Assembly (NCBI GenBank): GCA_963833885.1
Contig: CAWHZU010000032.1
Span: 22,147-86,146, forward strand
Reading direction: 5' to 3'
DNA length: 64,000 nt
DNA from: JASHPR01 sp963833885
GTDB taxonomy: Bacteria; Actinomycetota; Actinomycetes; Streptosporangiales; Streptosporangiaceae
Part shown: positions 25,992-33,380 of the stretch, one piece after another
How positions within the stretch are numbered: the first letter of the stretch is position 1
How the letters are laid out: each line of letters starts with the position of its first letter
Program-made: the position numbers and the translations under genes
The notes under the pieces: model-generated
Databases searched by the model: none
What the model was told of the DNA's origin: nothing
The model's input: the letters and a program-made list of their open reading frames with translations, nothing else

Positions 25992-27433
25992 TGCTCTCCC
26001 TCCGATCTGCGAGTGATCGAGGACGCAAGCGTGCGGGCGAGTATCACGACGTCCAGCCATGGCGACCAGTACTCGATGTACTGGTTGTCGAAACGGGCCC
26101 GCTCGACGATCGAGGTGTCCCCGTTCAGGCCGTGAACCTGTGCCCAGCCGGTCATCCCGGCCTGCATCCTGGTCCGGTCGCTGTACCGCAGGATCTCGTG
26201 GCCAAACTGATCGGCGAAGTAGGGCCGCTCGGGCCTGGGACCAACCAGCGACAGGTCGCCCCGCAGCACGTTCCACAGCTGCGGCAGCTCGTCCAGGTGC
26301 GTGTCCCGTAGCCAGCGGCCCAGGGCACTGCTTTGATGCCCGGAGACTCCCCAGGAGGTGTCGGGGTCGGCGCTGCCGTTGAGCGTGCGCAGCTTGACGA
26401 CCGACGAGGTCCGGCCGCGGCCGGTGACCCGCTGCTGCCGGAAGAGTGCGGTCTGCCTCGTCTGCAACCTGATCGCTGCGGCAAGGATGAACAGCACCGG
26501 GGCGGCCGTGATCAGCAAGGTCCCCGCGATGACCACGTCGAGGGTGCGCTTCAGCGCCAGGCTCACGATCGAGCGGCCCAGGCGCCGGAGCGGGATCAGC
26601 GGTATGCCCCAGATCTCGTCCAGGCAGGCGCGCGGCACCGCCATGCCAACCTCGTAGAGCCGCGGGACCACGCAGATGTCGGCGCGCAGCGGCCCGGCCG
26701 CGCGCAGCACGGCAACCAGGTCCTCGTCCTTGCAGGCGGCGTAGCAGACGATGACCCGGCGGATGCCGAGCCGGGCGACCACCTGCGCGAGGTCGGCGGG
26801 CACGCCGAGCGACGGCAGCGCGAGGTCACGGCGGGGCGGCCCGTAGTCCAGGTAGCCCTGCACCCGGAGTCCCAGCTCCGGGTGCGCGCGCATCAGCTCA
26901 CCGATGTGCGCGCCGAACGTCCCGGCGCCGACGACGATCGCCGGCTCACCGAGCAGGCCACCGCGGCGCGCCGTGCGCAGCACCGCGCACACCGCAACCC
27001 GGAAGGCGATTATCAGGCCGGCCGACCACAGCGCGAGCCGGGCCGCCTCGCCGGCCGGGATCCACAGCAGCAGCACCAGCAGCGGCAGCGCCGCTGCGGT
27101 GATGATCCGCCCCGCCTGATCGGCGACCCGCAGGCAGATCCGCAGCCGGTGCAACCCCATGGCGGCGAGGACGGCGAGGACCGCGAGCGCGTAGAGAATC
27201 TGCGGCGCGGCAACCCTTCCGGCGACGCCGACGGCGGCCGCCAGCGCGAGGAGGTCGGCAAGCGGCAACGCCACGACCGGCACGATCCGGCTGACCCGCC
27301 CGGCCCGGCGCTCCCGCTGCTGCGGGCGCGCCAGCTGGGCCGGCAGGTCAAATCCCCCGTCACCGGGCCGCGCAGCAGGGACACGCCCAAACGGGTCCGT
27401 GTCCGCGCTGCGCTGCCCGAAGTCCCCGGTCAT
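25988..27433 (-). CDS. Polyprenyl-phosphate sugar phosphotransferase (initiating enzyme)
   Basis: A 481-residue membrane protein of the exopolysaccharide glycosylphosphotransferase family. About four or five N-terminal helices (residues ~50-150) precede a CoA-binding-like Rossmann region (GEPAIVVGAGTFGAHIGELM). A helix (VVIAGTLLITAAPVLFILAAA) then leads into the catalytic bacterial sugar transferase domain with FRQQRVTGRG, LRDTHLDELPQLWNVLRGDLS and VGPRPERP. It starts polymer or repeat-unit synthesis by moving a sugar-1-phosphate to undecaprenyl phosphate. The ATG at 27433 overlaps the FAD gene stop (TAATG). Confidence 0.92.
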   Translation of the reverse strand: MTGDFGQRSADTDPFGRVPAARPGDGGFDLPAQLARPQQRERRAGRVSRIVPVVALPLADLLALAAAVGVAGRVAAPQILYALAVLAVLAAMGLHRLRICLRVADQAGRIITAAALPLLVLLLWIPAGEAARLALWSAGLIIAFRVAVCAVLRTARRGGLLGEPAIVVGAGTFGAHIGELMRAHPELGLRVQGYLDYGPPRRDLALPSLGVPADLAQVVARLGIRRVIVCYAACKDEDLVAVLRAAGPLRADICVVPRLYEVGMAVPRACLDEIWGIPLIPLRRLGRSIVSLALKRTLDVVIAGTLLITAAPVLFILAAAIRLQTRQTALFRQQRVTGRGRTSSVVKLRTLNGSADPDTSWGVSGHQSSALGRWLRDTHLDELPQLWNVLRGDLSLVGPRPERPYFADQFGHEILRYSDRTRMQAGMTGWAQVHGLNGDTSIVERARFDNQYIEYWSPWLDVVILARTLASSITRRSEGEQ

Positions 27434-28671
27434 TACCGGCCCGCCGCCACTGCTGCCCGGGACCGGCTGCCCGCGCTGGCGCCGATGAGCTGCCGTGCCA
27501 CCGTGGTGGCGGCGTGCTCGGAGCCGAAGACGAAGCGCATGACTGGACCCATGGTCGGGGCGACGACGGGGCCCATGATGTACAGGCCTGGGATGGTGGT
27601 CTGGTAGTCGCTGCCCACCGCTGAGCTGCCGGTGCCTGGCACGTTGCGCAGGCCCGCCAGCATCTGCTCGCCGAAGAACGGCAGCCTGGTCATGTCCCAC
27701 CGGTAGCCCGTGGCCGCGATCACGTGGTCGGCGCCGAGCTCGCGCGTGCCGCCGGCTCCGGTGAGCCCCAGGCGGACGCCGCCGTCCTGCATTCTTGCCC
27801 ACTTGATCGACAGACCGGTCAGGGTCGGGAACTGCCCCTCCACCCGCTCACGCAGCCAGCTGGCACCGGCCGGGCCGAGCGCGGTCCTGGCCCGGTAGAT
27901 CCGGGTGGACCGCGGCAGACGCCGGAACGCAGCGGGGTGGTTGGAGTAGAACCAGGTGGCCCAGCCGGACCCAAGGCCCGACTCGGGCTCCTTGAGCCGC
28001 TGCATCACCGGACGGTCCAGCGCCAGCGGCACGCCGTTCCAGCGGATGACGTCCTTCCTCGCGACGAGCTGGACGTTGGCGCCCTTCTCGTGCAGCAGCG
28101 CGGCCGACTCGAGCGCCGACTGGCCGGCACCCACGACGATGACTTCTTGATCCTTGAAGACCCCGAGGTCGGTGTGGGCCGAGGCGTGCGTGCACACGGA
28201 CGCGGGCAGCGCGGACAGCGGCTCGGGCGTGTAGGCAAACGCCTCGACGCCGATGGCCACGACCACCTTGCGGGCCCGCACCTGCTCGGAATTTGCCAGC
28301 GTGACCTCGAATCCATCGCCGGCCTTGGCGATGTCGGTGACGAGCACCTCGTCGATGTCCGGCACGAGCGCCTCACGGAACCACTGGCCGTAGGCCACGA
28401 ACGTGTCCAGCGCCACCGGCAGGCCGTAGTCGCGGTAGGGCCGCCCGGTCGCCTTGCAGAAGGCCTCAAGCGTGTGCGTGTGGTCGGGGTCGGACAGGTT
28501 CGACGCGAACCCCTGCGACTTCAGGTACATGCCCTCTGGCATGAAGTCCCGCCAGAGCTGCATCGGCAGCCCGAACTGACGTACGCTCACGCCGGCCTTG
28601 CGCAGGTGGGCGCCGAGCGACAGCCCGTACGGACCGGCTCCGACTATCGCCACCTCAACGGCGTCGCTCAT
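27433..28671 (-). CDS. FAD/NAD(P)-dependent oxidoreductase, flavin monooxygenase-like
   Basis: A 412-residue enzyme with an N-terminal FAD-binding motif GAGPYGLSLG (about 11-20) and an internal NADPH-binding motif VVGAGQSALESA (about 177-188). ATGYRWD near residue 340 is the usual second FAD contact. It belongs to the broad group with lysine/ornithine N-hydroxylases and related monooxygenases. Its place between an ATP-grasp ligase and a sugar transferase suggests it modifies a substituent of the polymer or a linked lipid, but the substrate is unknown. It overlaps both neighbours by 1-4 bp. Confidence 0.85.
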   Translation of the reverse strand: MSDAVEVAIVGAGPYGLSLGAHLRKAGVSVRQFGLPMQLWRDFMPEGMYLKSQGFASNLSDPDHTHTLEAFCKATGRPYRDYGLPVALDTFVAYGQWFREALVPDIDEVLVTDIAKAGDGFEVTLANSEQVRARKVVVAIGVEAFAYTPEPLSALPASVCTHASAHTDLGVFKDQEVIVVGAGQSALESAALLHEKGANVQLVARKDVIRWNGVPLALDRPVMQRLKEPESGLGSGWATWFYSNHPAAFRRLPRSTRIYRARTALGPAGASWLRERVEGQFPTLTGLSIKWARMQDGGVRLGLTGAGGTRELGADHVIAATGYRWDMTRLPFFGEQMLAGLRNVPGTGSSAVGSDYQTTIPGLYIMGPVVAPTMGPVMRFVFGSEHAATTVARQLIGASAGSRSRAAVAAGR

Positions 28672-30044
28672 ACTCTTGTCCCCTCCTTGGGAGATCGCGG
28701 CTCCTTTTGCCGCGTGGTCTCGGTCTGACTAACTGCGGTGGTGGCCGGCTGCGAGCGCGGTGCGCCCCGGCCGGCTCTGGCAGCGCCGCGGCCGCCGGAG
28801 AAACGGAAGTCCGTGCTTGATGCCTTGCCCTGCGGCAGGCCGAGCGGTCTGGTCGCCACGCGCCAGCCCATGCGCAGGCACATCACGCCGAATGGGCGCA
28901 GGTCGTCCCGCGCGAACCATGCGGTCTCGTCGATCGTGCGGACCGACGCCAGCCACGACCGCAGGTCGAGCTCGCCGCCACGCCAGTACCGGAACGCCGC
29001 GATCGGGTCGTAGTTCTCCACCACGAACCTGCGGGACACCTGCTCGCGCTCGGGTATTGCCTGCCCGGTCAGGTCGAGGTAGCAGGCGGTGGCTACGTCG
29101 GTGCCCGCCGAGTCGCGGAAGAGCCGGAACTGCGCGCCGATCCTCGGGTTGAAGTCCAGCAGCTTGTACTGGCCGTCCCTGGCGTCGAACCTGATGTCGA
29201 GGTCGAGGATCCCCTGGTAGCCGATGCGCTGCAGCAGTCCGGTGATCTGGTCGCGCAGCTTGTCGTTGGGCTCGGAGCGGCCGAGGCAGGTCAGTCCCGC
29301 GTGCGCCGGGTAGGACCGCTCCTTGACACCGGTGAACGCCGGGCGGCACGTGGAGCTGGCGTCGCAGTAGCCGTGGAAGAACCAGTCCTGGCCCGGCCCG
29401 CCCGGGATGAACTCCTGCAGCATCAGCCCGACACCCGCCTGAGCGCAGGTCTGGTAGATGTCGTCGAGCTCACTGGCGTCGGCCAGGATCGAGGTGCTGC
29501 GGATCCTGCCGTGCCCGGTCCAGGGGGCGGTCAGCTTCGCGATCAGCGGAAAGCCAGCGTCGGCCGCGAAGGCGCGCGCCGCCTCCAGCGACTCCGGCAC
29601 CGCGGCCTGCACGCTCGGCATGCCGACCTCGCGGCAGAGCTCGTGCAGCGAGTACTTGCCCGCAACCCGCCGGGGGAGATCCCGGGGCGGAGCCGGGAAC
29701 AGAAAGTGCTCCCGAAGGCCGTCTCCGTGCTCGGCCAGGAAGATCGAGCCTGCGTCGTCGGTCGGCACCAGCACGGCGGGCTGGCCGATCCGGTCCGCCA
29801 GCCGCAGCAGCCCCGCCTGGACCCGCTCGACCTCGTCCGGATTCGGCTGCCAGAAGAACCGGCCCCGCAGATACCTGGAATTTGCCGCCGGCGCCCAAGG
29901 TCCCTCGTGCACCCCGTAGACGGGCACACCGAGTCGCCCTAGGCTGCGGATGACGCCTAGGCCGCCGTGGTGCATGACGTTCGGGTCGAACTTCAGCACC
30001 ACCGTCGGCGTGGTCCCGGTGGCACGCGCGTTGTCGCTGCTCAT
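28668..30044 (-). CDS. ATP-grasp family ligase
   Basis: A 458-residue protein. VVLKFDPNVMHHGGLGVIRSLGRLGVPVYGV begins an N-terminal pre-ATP-grasp fold. The ATP-grasp core runs from GKYSLHELCREVGMPS through PLIAKLTAPW, LMLQEFIPGGPGQDWFFHGY and DLDIRFDARDGQYKLLDFNPRIG, which holds the metal ligands. The family joins a carboxylate to an amine. A basic, Ser-rich tail follows. The ATG at 30044 is the first gene of the leftward locus. Attaching an amino acid or other acid to an amino-sugar is a reasonable guess, not shown by the sequence. Confidence 0.85.
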   Translation of the reverse strand: MSSDNARATGTTPTVVLKFDPNVMHHGGLGVIRSLGRLGVPVYGVHEGPWAPAANSRYLRGRFFWQPNPDEVERVQAGLLRLADRIGQPAVLVPTDDAGSIFLAEHGDGLREHFLFPAPPRDLPRRVAGKYSLHELCREVGMPSVQAAVPESLEAARAFAADAGFPLIAKLTAPWTGHGRIRSTSILADASELDDIYQTCAQAGVGLMLQEFIPGGPGQDWFFHGYCDASSTCRPAFTGVKERSYPAHAGLTCLGRSEPNDKLRDQITGLLQRIGYQGILDLDIRFDARDGQYKLLDFNPRIGAQFRLFRDSAGTDVATACYLDLTGQAIPEREQVSRRFVVENYDPIAAFRYWRGGELDLRSWLASVRTIDETAWFARDDLRPFGVMCLRMGWRVATRPLGLPQGKASSTDFRFSGGRGAARAGRGAPRSQPATTAVSQTETTRQKEPRSPKEGTRV

Positions 30045-30608
30045 CAGCGCACCGGCCGCGTGGGCTCGGGTACGGACACTATGAATCCCCCTGGCGGTAT
30101 GGCGGTCATCACGCGCTACGCGGCACGTGAGATAAAACTGTGCCAGCTGCGTTAGCCCGGAACATCCGTCATCAGGGTGAGGAAATCTACCCACAGCGGC
30201 CGAGCATGAGCGCTGAGTGCCGCGGCGAGGCCGGGCTTCGCCTGCACAGCACGGCATTTCGGGGTCTGGGGTAGGCGGGTGAGCGGCACGGAGATTTGCC
30301 GCGGAATCGGCGCCCAGGACCGCCGCTGTGACGCCCCATGCCCCCATGTCCTCACGCCTCCCCCGCTGCGCATTTACTGTACGGCCGTGACAAGACACTA
30401 CGTGCGTGATGTGGGAGACATTCAGGATATTGCTGAGAAAATCATGGGCAGATGTGGCGCCCACCTTGAGACGAGGCTGCGCACGGTCATCAGGACGCGC
30501 GGTGAGGGGCGCCTCAGACGAGGCTGCGCACGGTCATCGGGACGCGCGGTGAGGGGCACCCTCAGGTGGGGCTGCGCACGGTTATGGGACGCGCGGTGAG
30601 GGGCGCCG
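30045..30608. other. Intergenic region upstream of exopolysaccharide locus with glmM 3'-end repeats
   Basis: About 560 bp between the glmM stop and the ATP-grasp start, both leftward. The promoter of the long locus should lie in 30045-30200, where TTTTATCTCACG (leftward strand) is the most AT-rich part, but no clear -10/-35 pair is visible. The right third is filled by tandem 47-bp repeats. No small gene is supported. Confidence 0.5.
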
Positions 30609-30635
30609 TCAGGCGAGGCTGCGCACGGTGTCCGC
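30471..30635. repeat. Tandem 47-48-bp repeats carrying copies of the glmM 3' end
   Basis: Three units begin at 30471, 30518 and 30566, and a fourth partial one at 30613 is the genuine end of glmM. Each holds GAGGCTGCGCACGGT (or a close variant), the last glmM codons, together with a GGACGCGCGGTGAGGGGC spacer. Units 1 and 2 are nearly identical; unit 3 has several changes. Slippage or unequal crossing-over outward from the glmM terminus is the simplest origin. Confidence 0.85.
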
Positions 30636-31991
30636 GAGCGCACCGGCCACCTGCTGCGCGTGCCCGGAGTCCACCGCCTCGACCATCACCCGCACGACCG
30701 GCTCAGTGCCGCTCGGCCGCACCAGCACCCGGCCCGAGTCGCCAAGTTCCGTCTCGGCGTCCTGAACCGCTCGCGAAAGCTCCGGGGAGGACGCGACCAG
30801 GGACTTGTCGACTCCCGGGATGCTGATCAGCACCTGCGGGTACTTGGTCATCACCTTCGCGAGCTCGCCGAGCGGCTGGCCACGGCCCGCCGCCGTCGCC
30901 AGCAGGTGCAGGCTGGTCAGCAGCCCGTCCCCGGTCGTGGCGTGGTCGAGCAGGATGACGTGGCCAGACTGCTCGCCGCCGAGCACGAACGGCCCCTCCC
31001 GCATCGCGGCGACCAGGTACCTGTCGCCGACCGGGGTCTCCACCACCGAGATGCCCGCATCACGCATGGCCAGCCGCAGCCCCAGGTTCGACATGACCGT
31101 CACGACCACGGTGTCGTCCGCAAGAAGCCCCGCTTCCTGCAGCGCGAACGCGAGCACGGCGATGATCTGGTCGCCGTCGATGACCTGGCCGTCCGCGTCC
31201 ACCGCCAGGCACCGGTCGGCGTCGCCGTCATGGGCGATGCCGGCATCGGCGCCGTGCTCAACGACAGCGGCCTTCAGCGTGTCGAGGTGCGTCGAGCCGC
31301 AGCCCTCGTTGATGTTGTCGCCGTCGGGTTCCACCCCGATGGCGATGACCTCGGCACCGGCCCGGCGCAGCATCCGCGGCGCGATCTCAAACGCGGCCCC
31401 GTGCGCGCAGTCGACCACCACCCGCAGGCCGGCCAGCGGCCTGTCGCCGGCCTCGGCGGGCAGCGAGGAGAGCAAGTGGTCGAGATAACGCTCGCGTTCG
31501 CCGGACGCATCAGTGACCCGGCCGAAGCCGAGTTCGGGCACACCGCCGGCCGTGCCGTTGCTGCTGCTGCCGCCGTGCGGCGCGGTGAGCCTGCGCTCGA
31601 TCTCGTCCTCGGCCGCGTCCGGCAGCTTGCGGCCGCCGCGGGCGAAGAACTTGATCCCGTTGTCCGGCGCCGGGTTGTGGCTAGCGGACAGCATCACACC
31701 GAAATCGGCGCCGAGCGCGTCGGTCAGGTACGCGACCGCCGGGGTCGGGATGACGCCCAGCCGCAGCACGTCAACGCCGGCACTGGCCAGGCCGGCCACG
31801 ACGGCAGCCTCGAGGAACTCACCCGACGTCCGCGGGTCCCGGCCGACCACGGCCCGGGGACGGCGCGCCGGAGAAGACGGCGCGCCAGAGAGAACCGCGG
31901 CACCTGCAACCGCGAGGTCCATGGCGAGCTGGGCCGTGAGACCACGGCCTGCAACCCCCCGGACACCGTCGGTACCGAAAAGACGACCCAT
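30609..31991 (-). CDS. glmM: Phosphoglucosamine mutase
   Basis: Converts glucosamine-6-phosphate to glucosamine-1-phosphate on the way to UDP-GlcNAc. The active phospho-Ser is S104 in LSASHNPAPDNGIKFF. The metal loop HDGDADRC, the sugar loop GEQSGHV and the C-terminal phosphate-binding RPSGTEPVVRVM are all present. At 460 residues it has the usual length. It follows rpsI and rplM on the same strand, the standard actinobacterial order. Its product feeds both peptidoglycan and, plausibly, amino-sugars for the adjacent polysaccharide locus. Confidence 0.97.
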   Translation of the reverse strand: MGRLFGTDGVRGVAGRGLTAQLAMDLAVAGAAVLSGAPSSPARRPRAVVGRDPRTSGEFLEAAVVAGLASAGVDVLRLGVIPTPAVAYLTDALGADFGVMLSASHNPAPDNGIKFFARGGRKLPDAAEDEIERRLTAPHGGSSSNGTAGGVPELGFGRVTDASGERERYLDHLLSSLPAEAGDRPLAGLRVVVDCAHGAAFEIAPRMLRRAGAEVIAIGVEPDGDNINEGCGSTHLDTLKAAVVEHGADAGIAHDGDADRCLAVDADGQVIDGDQIIAVLAFALQEAGLLADDTVVVTVMSNLGLRLAMRDAGISVVETPVGDRYLVAAMREGPFVLGGEQSGHVILLDHATTGDGLLTSLHLLATAAGRGQPLGELAKVMTKYPQVLISIPGVDKSLVASSPELSRAVQDAETELGDSGRVLVRPSGTEPVVRVMVEAVDSGHAQQVAGALADTVRSLA

Positions 31992-32036
31992 GGGAACCCG
32001 CTCCTGGTTTTCCGCTGGGACGGCGCTGGCGTCAGA

Positions 32037-32567
32037 TCAGCGCTTCGAGTACTGCGGGGCCTTCCTGGCCTTCTTCAGCCCGGCCTTCTTCCGTTCCTTC
32101 ACCCTGGCATCCCTGGTGAGGAAGCCGGCTCGCTTCAGGCTCGGGCGGTTCTCCGGGTCCACGATCTGGAGCGCCCTGGCGATGCCGAGCCGCAGCGCTC
32201 CCGCCTGCCCGGTTACGCCGCCCCCGGTGATCCGGGCCACGACGTCGAACGCGTCGTCGGCACCCAGGGTCACGAACGGCTCGCTGATCAGCTGCTGGTG
32301 CACCTTGTTCGGGAAGTACTCGTCCAGCGACCGGTCGTTGATCAGCCACTTTCCGGTGCCCGCGGAGATGCGGACCCTGGCGATCGCCTCCTTGCGGCGG
32401 CCGGTGCCCATGGCGTTCCCGGTCACCACCGGCTTGCGCGCCGGTGTCCGCGCCGGGGCGGTCGCGCTGGCATCGCCGGTCTGGGTCGTGTACTCCGACA
32501 GGTGCTCTGCTTCCGGCTCGGCGCCTGCTTCGGTCTTGGGTTCCTGCACGTCAGTGGACTCGGTCAC
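32037..32567 (-). CDS. rpsI: 30S ribosomal protein S9
   Basis: The conserved S9 core starts near residue 50 with GTGRRKEAIARVRI and ends in the typical basic tail KKARKAPQYSKR, which reaches the P-site tRNA. GGGVTGQAGALRLGIARAL is also diagnostic. The first ~48 residues are an acidic Glu/Thr/Ala extension of the kind often found in actinobacterial S9. It lies 42 bp after rplM and 45 bp before glmM, so the three are probably one transcript. Confidence 0.97.
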   Translation of the reverse strand: MTESTDVQEPKTEAGAEPEAEHLSEYTTQTGDASATAPARTPARKPVVTGNAMGTGRRKEAIARVRISAGTGKWLINDRSLDEYFPNKVHQQLISEPFVTLGADDAFDVVARITGGGVTGQAGALRLGIARALQIVDPENRPSLKRAGFLTRDARVKERKKAGLKKARKAPQYSKR

Positions 32568-32609
32568 GATGTCTTCCTCGTGGTTCCTTCTCGGTTACGT
32601 CGCCCGCGG

Positions 32610-33092
32610 CTACTTGGCCGGAGCCTTGGCCGCGGCGCGGCCGGAGTCGAGCTGGGCGACCTGCGTGATCTCGAACGGGACCGGCTGCTGCGCCTGGTGC
32701 GGGTGGTCCGGGCCGCGGTACACCTTGAGCTTGCGCAGCATCTGCCTGCCCAGCGTGTTCTTCGGGAGCATGCCGCGCACCGCTTTCTCGACGGCCCGCT
32801 CCGGGTTCTTCTCCATCAGGTCGCGGTAGGCCATCGAGCGCAGCCCGCCCGGGTACCCGGAGTGCCGGTAGGCGCGCTTGTCCTCCAGCTTGGTGCCGCT
32901 CAGCGCGACTTTGTCGGCGTTGATAACGATCACGAAGTCACCGGTATCCACGTGCGGCGCGAAGATCGGCTTGTGCTTGCCACGCAGCAGGATCGCCGCC
33001 TGGCTTGCCAGGCGTCCGAGTACCACGTCGGACGCATCGATGACGTGCCACTGCCGCTGGATGTCCCCGGCTTTCGGGCTGAAGGTGCGCAC
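32610..33092 (-). CDS. rplM: 50S ribosomal protein L13
   Basis: The sequence RTFSPKAGDIQRQWHVIDASDVVLGRLAS is the classical actinobacterial L13 N-terminus, and GMLPKNTLGRQMLRKLKVYRGPDHPHQAQQP is the conserved C-terminal part. A GTG start at 33092 gives 160 residues, a little longer than the usual 147 because of an Ala-rich tail. An ATG six codons upstream (33110) is possible but has no ribosome site. First gene of rplM-rpsI-glmM; the promoter should lie in 33093-33380. Confidence 0.95.
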   Translation of the reverse strand: MRTFSPKAGDIQRQWHVIDASDVVLGRLASQAAILLRGKHKPIFAPHVDTGDFVIVINADKVALSGTKLEDKRAYRHSGYPGGLRSMAYRDLMEKNPERAVEKAVRGMLPKNTLGRQMLRKLKVYRGPDHPHQAQQPVPFEITQVAQLDSGRAAAKAPAK

Positions 33093-33380
33093 GGATGTAG
33101 GCCTTCGCATGTTGAGTACTGAAACTTGGGCCCCGCGCGGGTGATCCGCCCTGCGGGGGAATCCGGGCATCGGCTGCCGCTTGCCTGCCCGCGATGCGGG
33201 CCGTGCGGGCATGCCAATGCACACAGACGCCTGTGCAGGATACCGGCCGCGACCGATGACGGTCAAAGCAAGGACGAAGCGGCTGCCCAGCAGCGCCCTC
33301 GCAGGGCGGCCAACGGCGCGACCAGGGTGACAAAACGCATGACGGGGGCTAACCCATGCGCGGGGCGATACGCTCGCCGC

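Noticed and set aside
30422..30643. 73-codon leftward frame in the glmM-end repeats
   Set aside because: It exists only because the 47-bp repeats lack stops in that frame.
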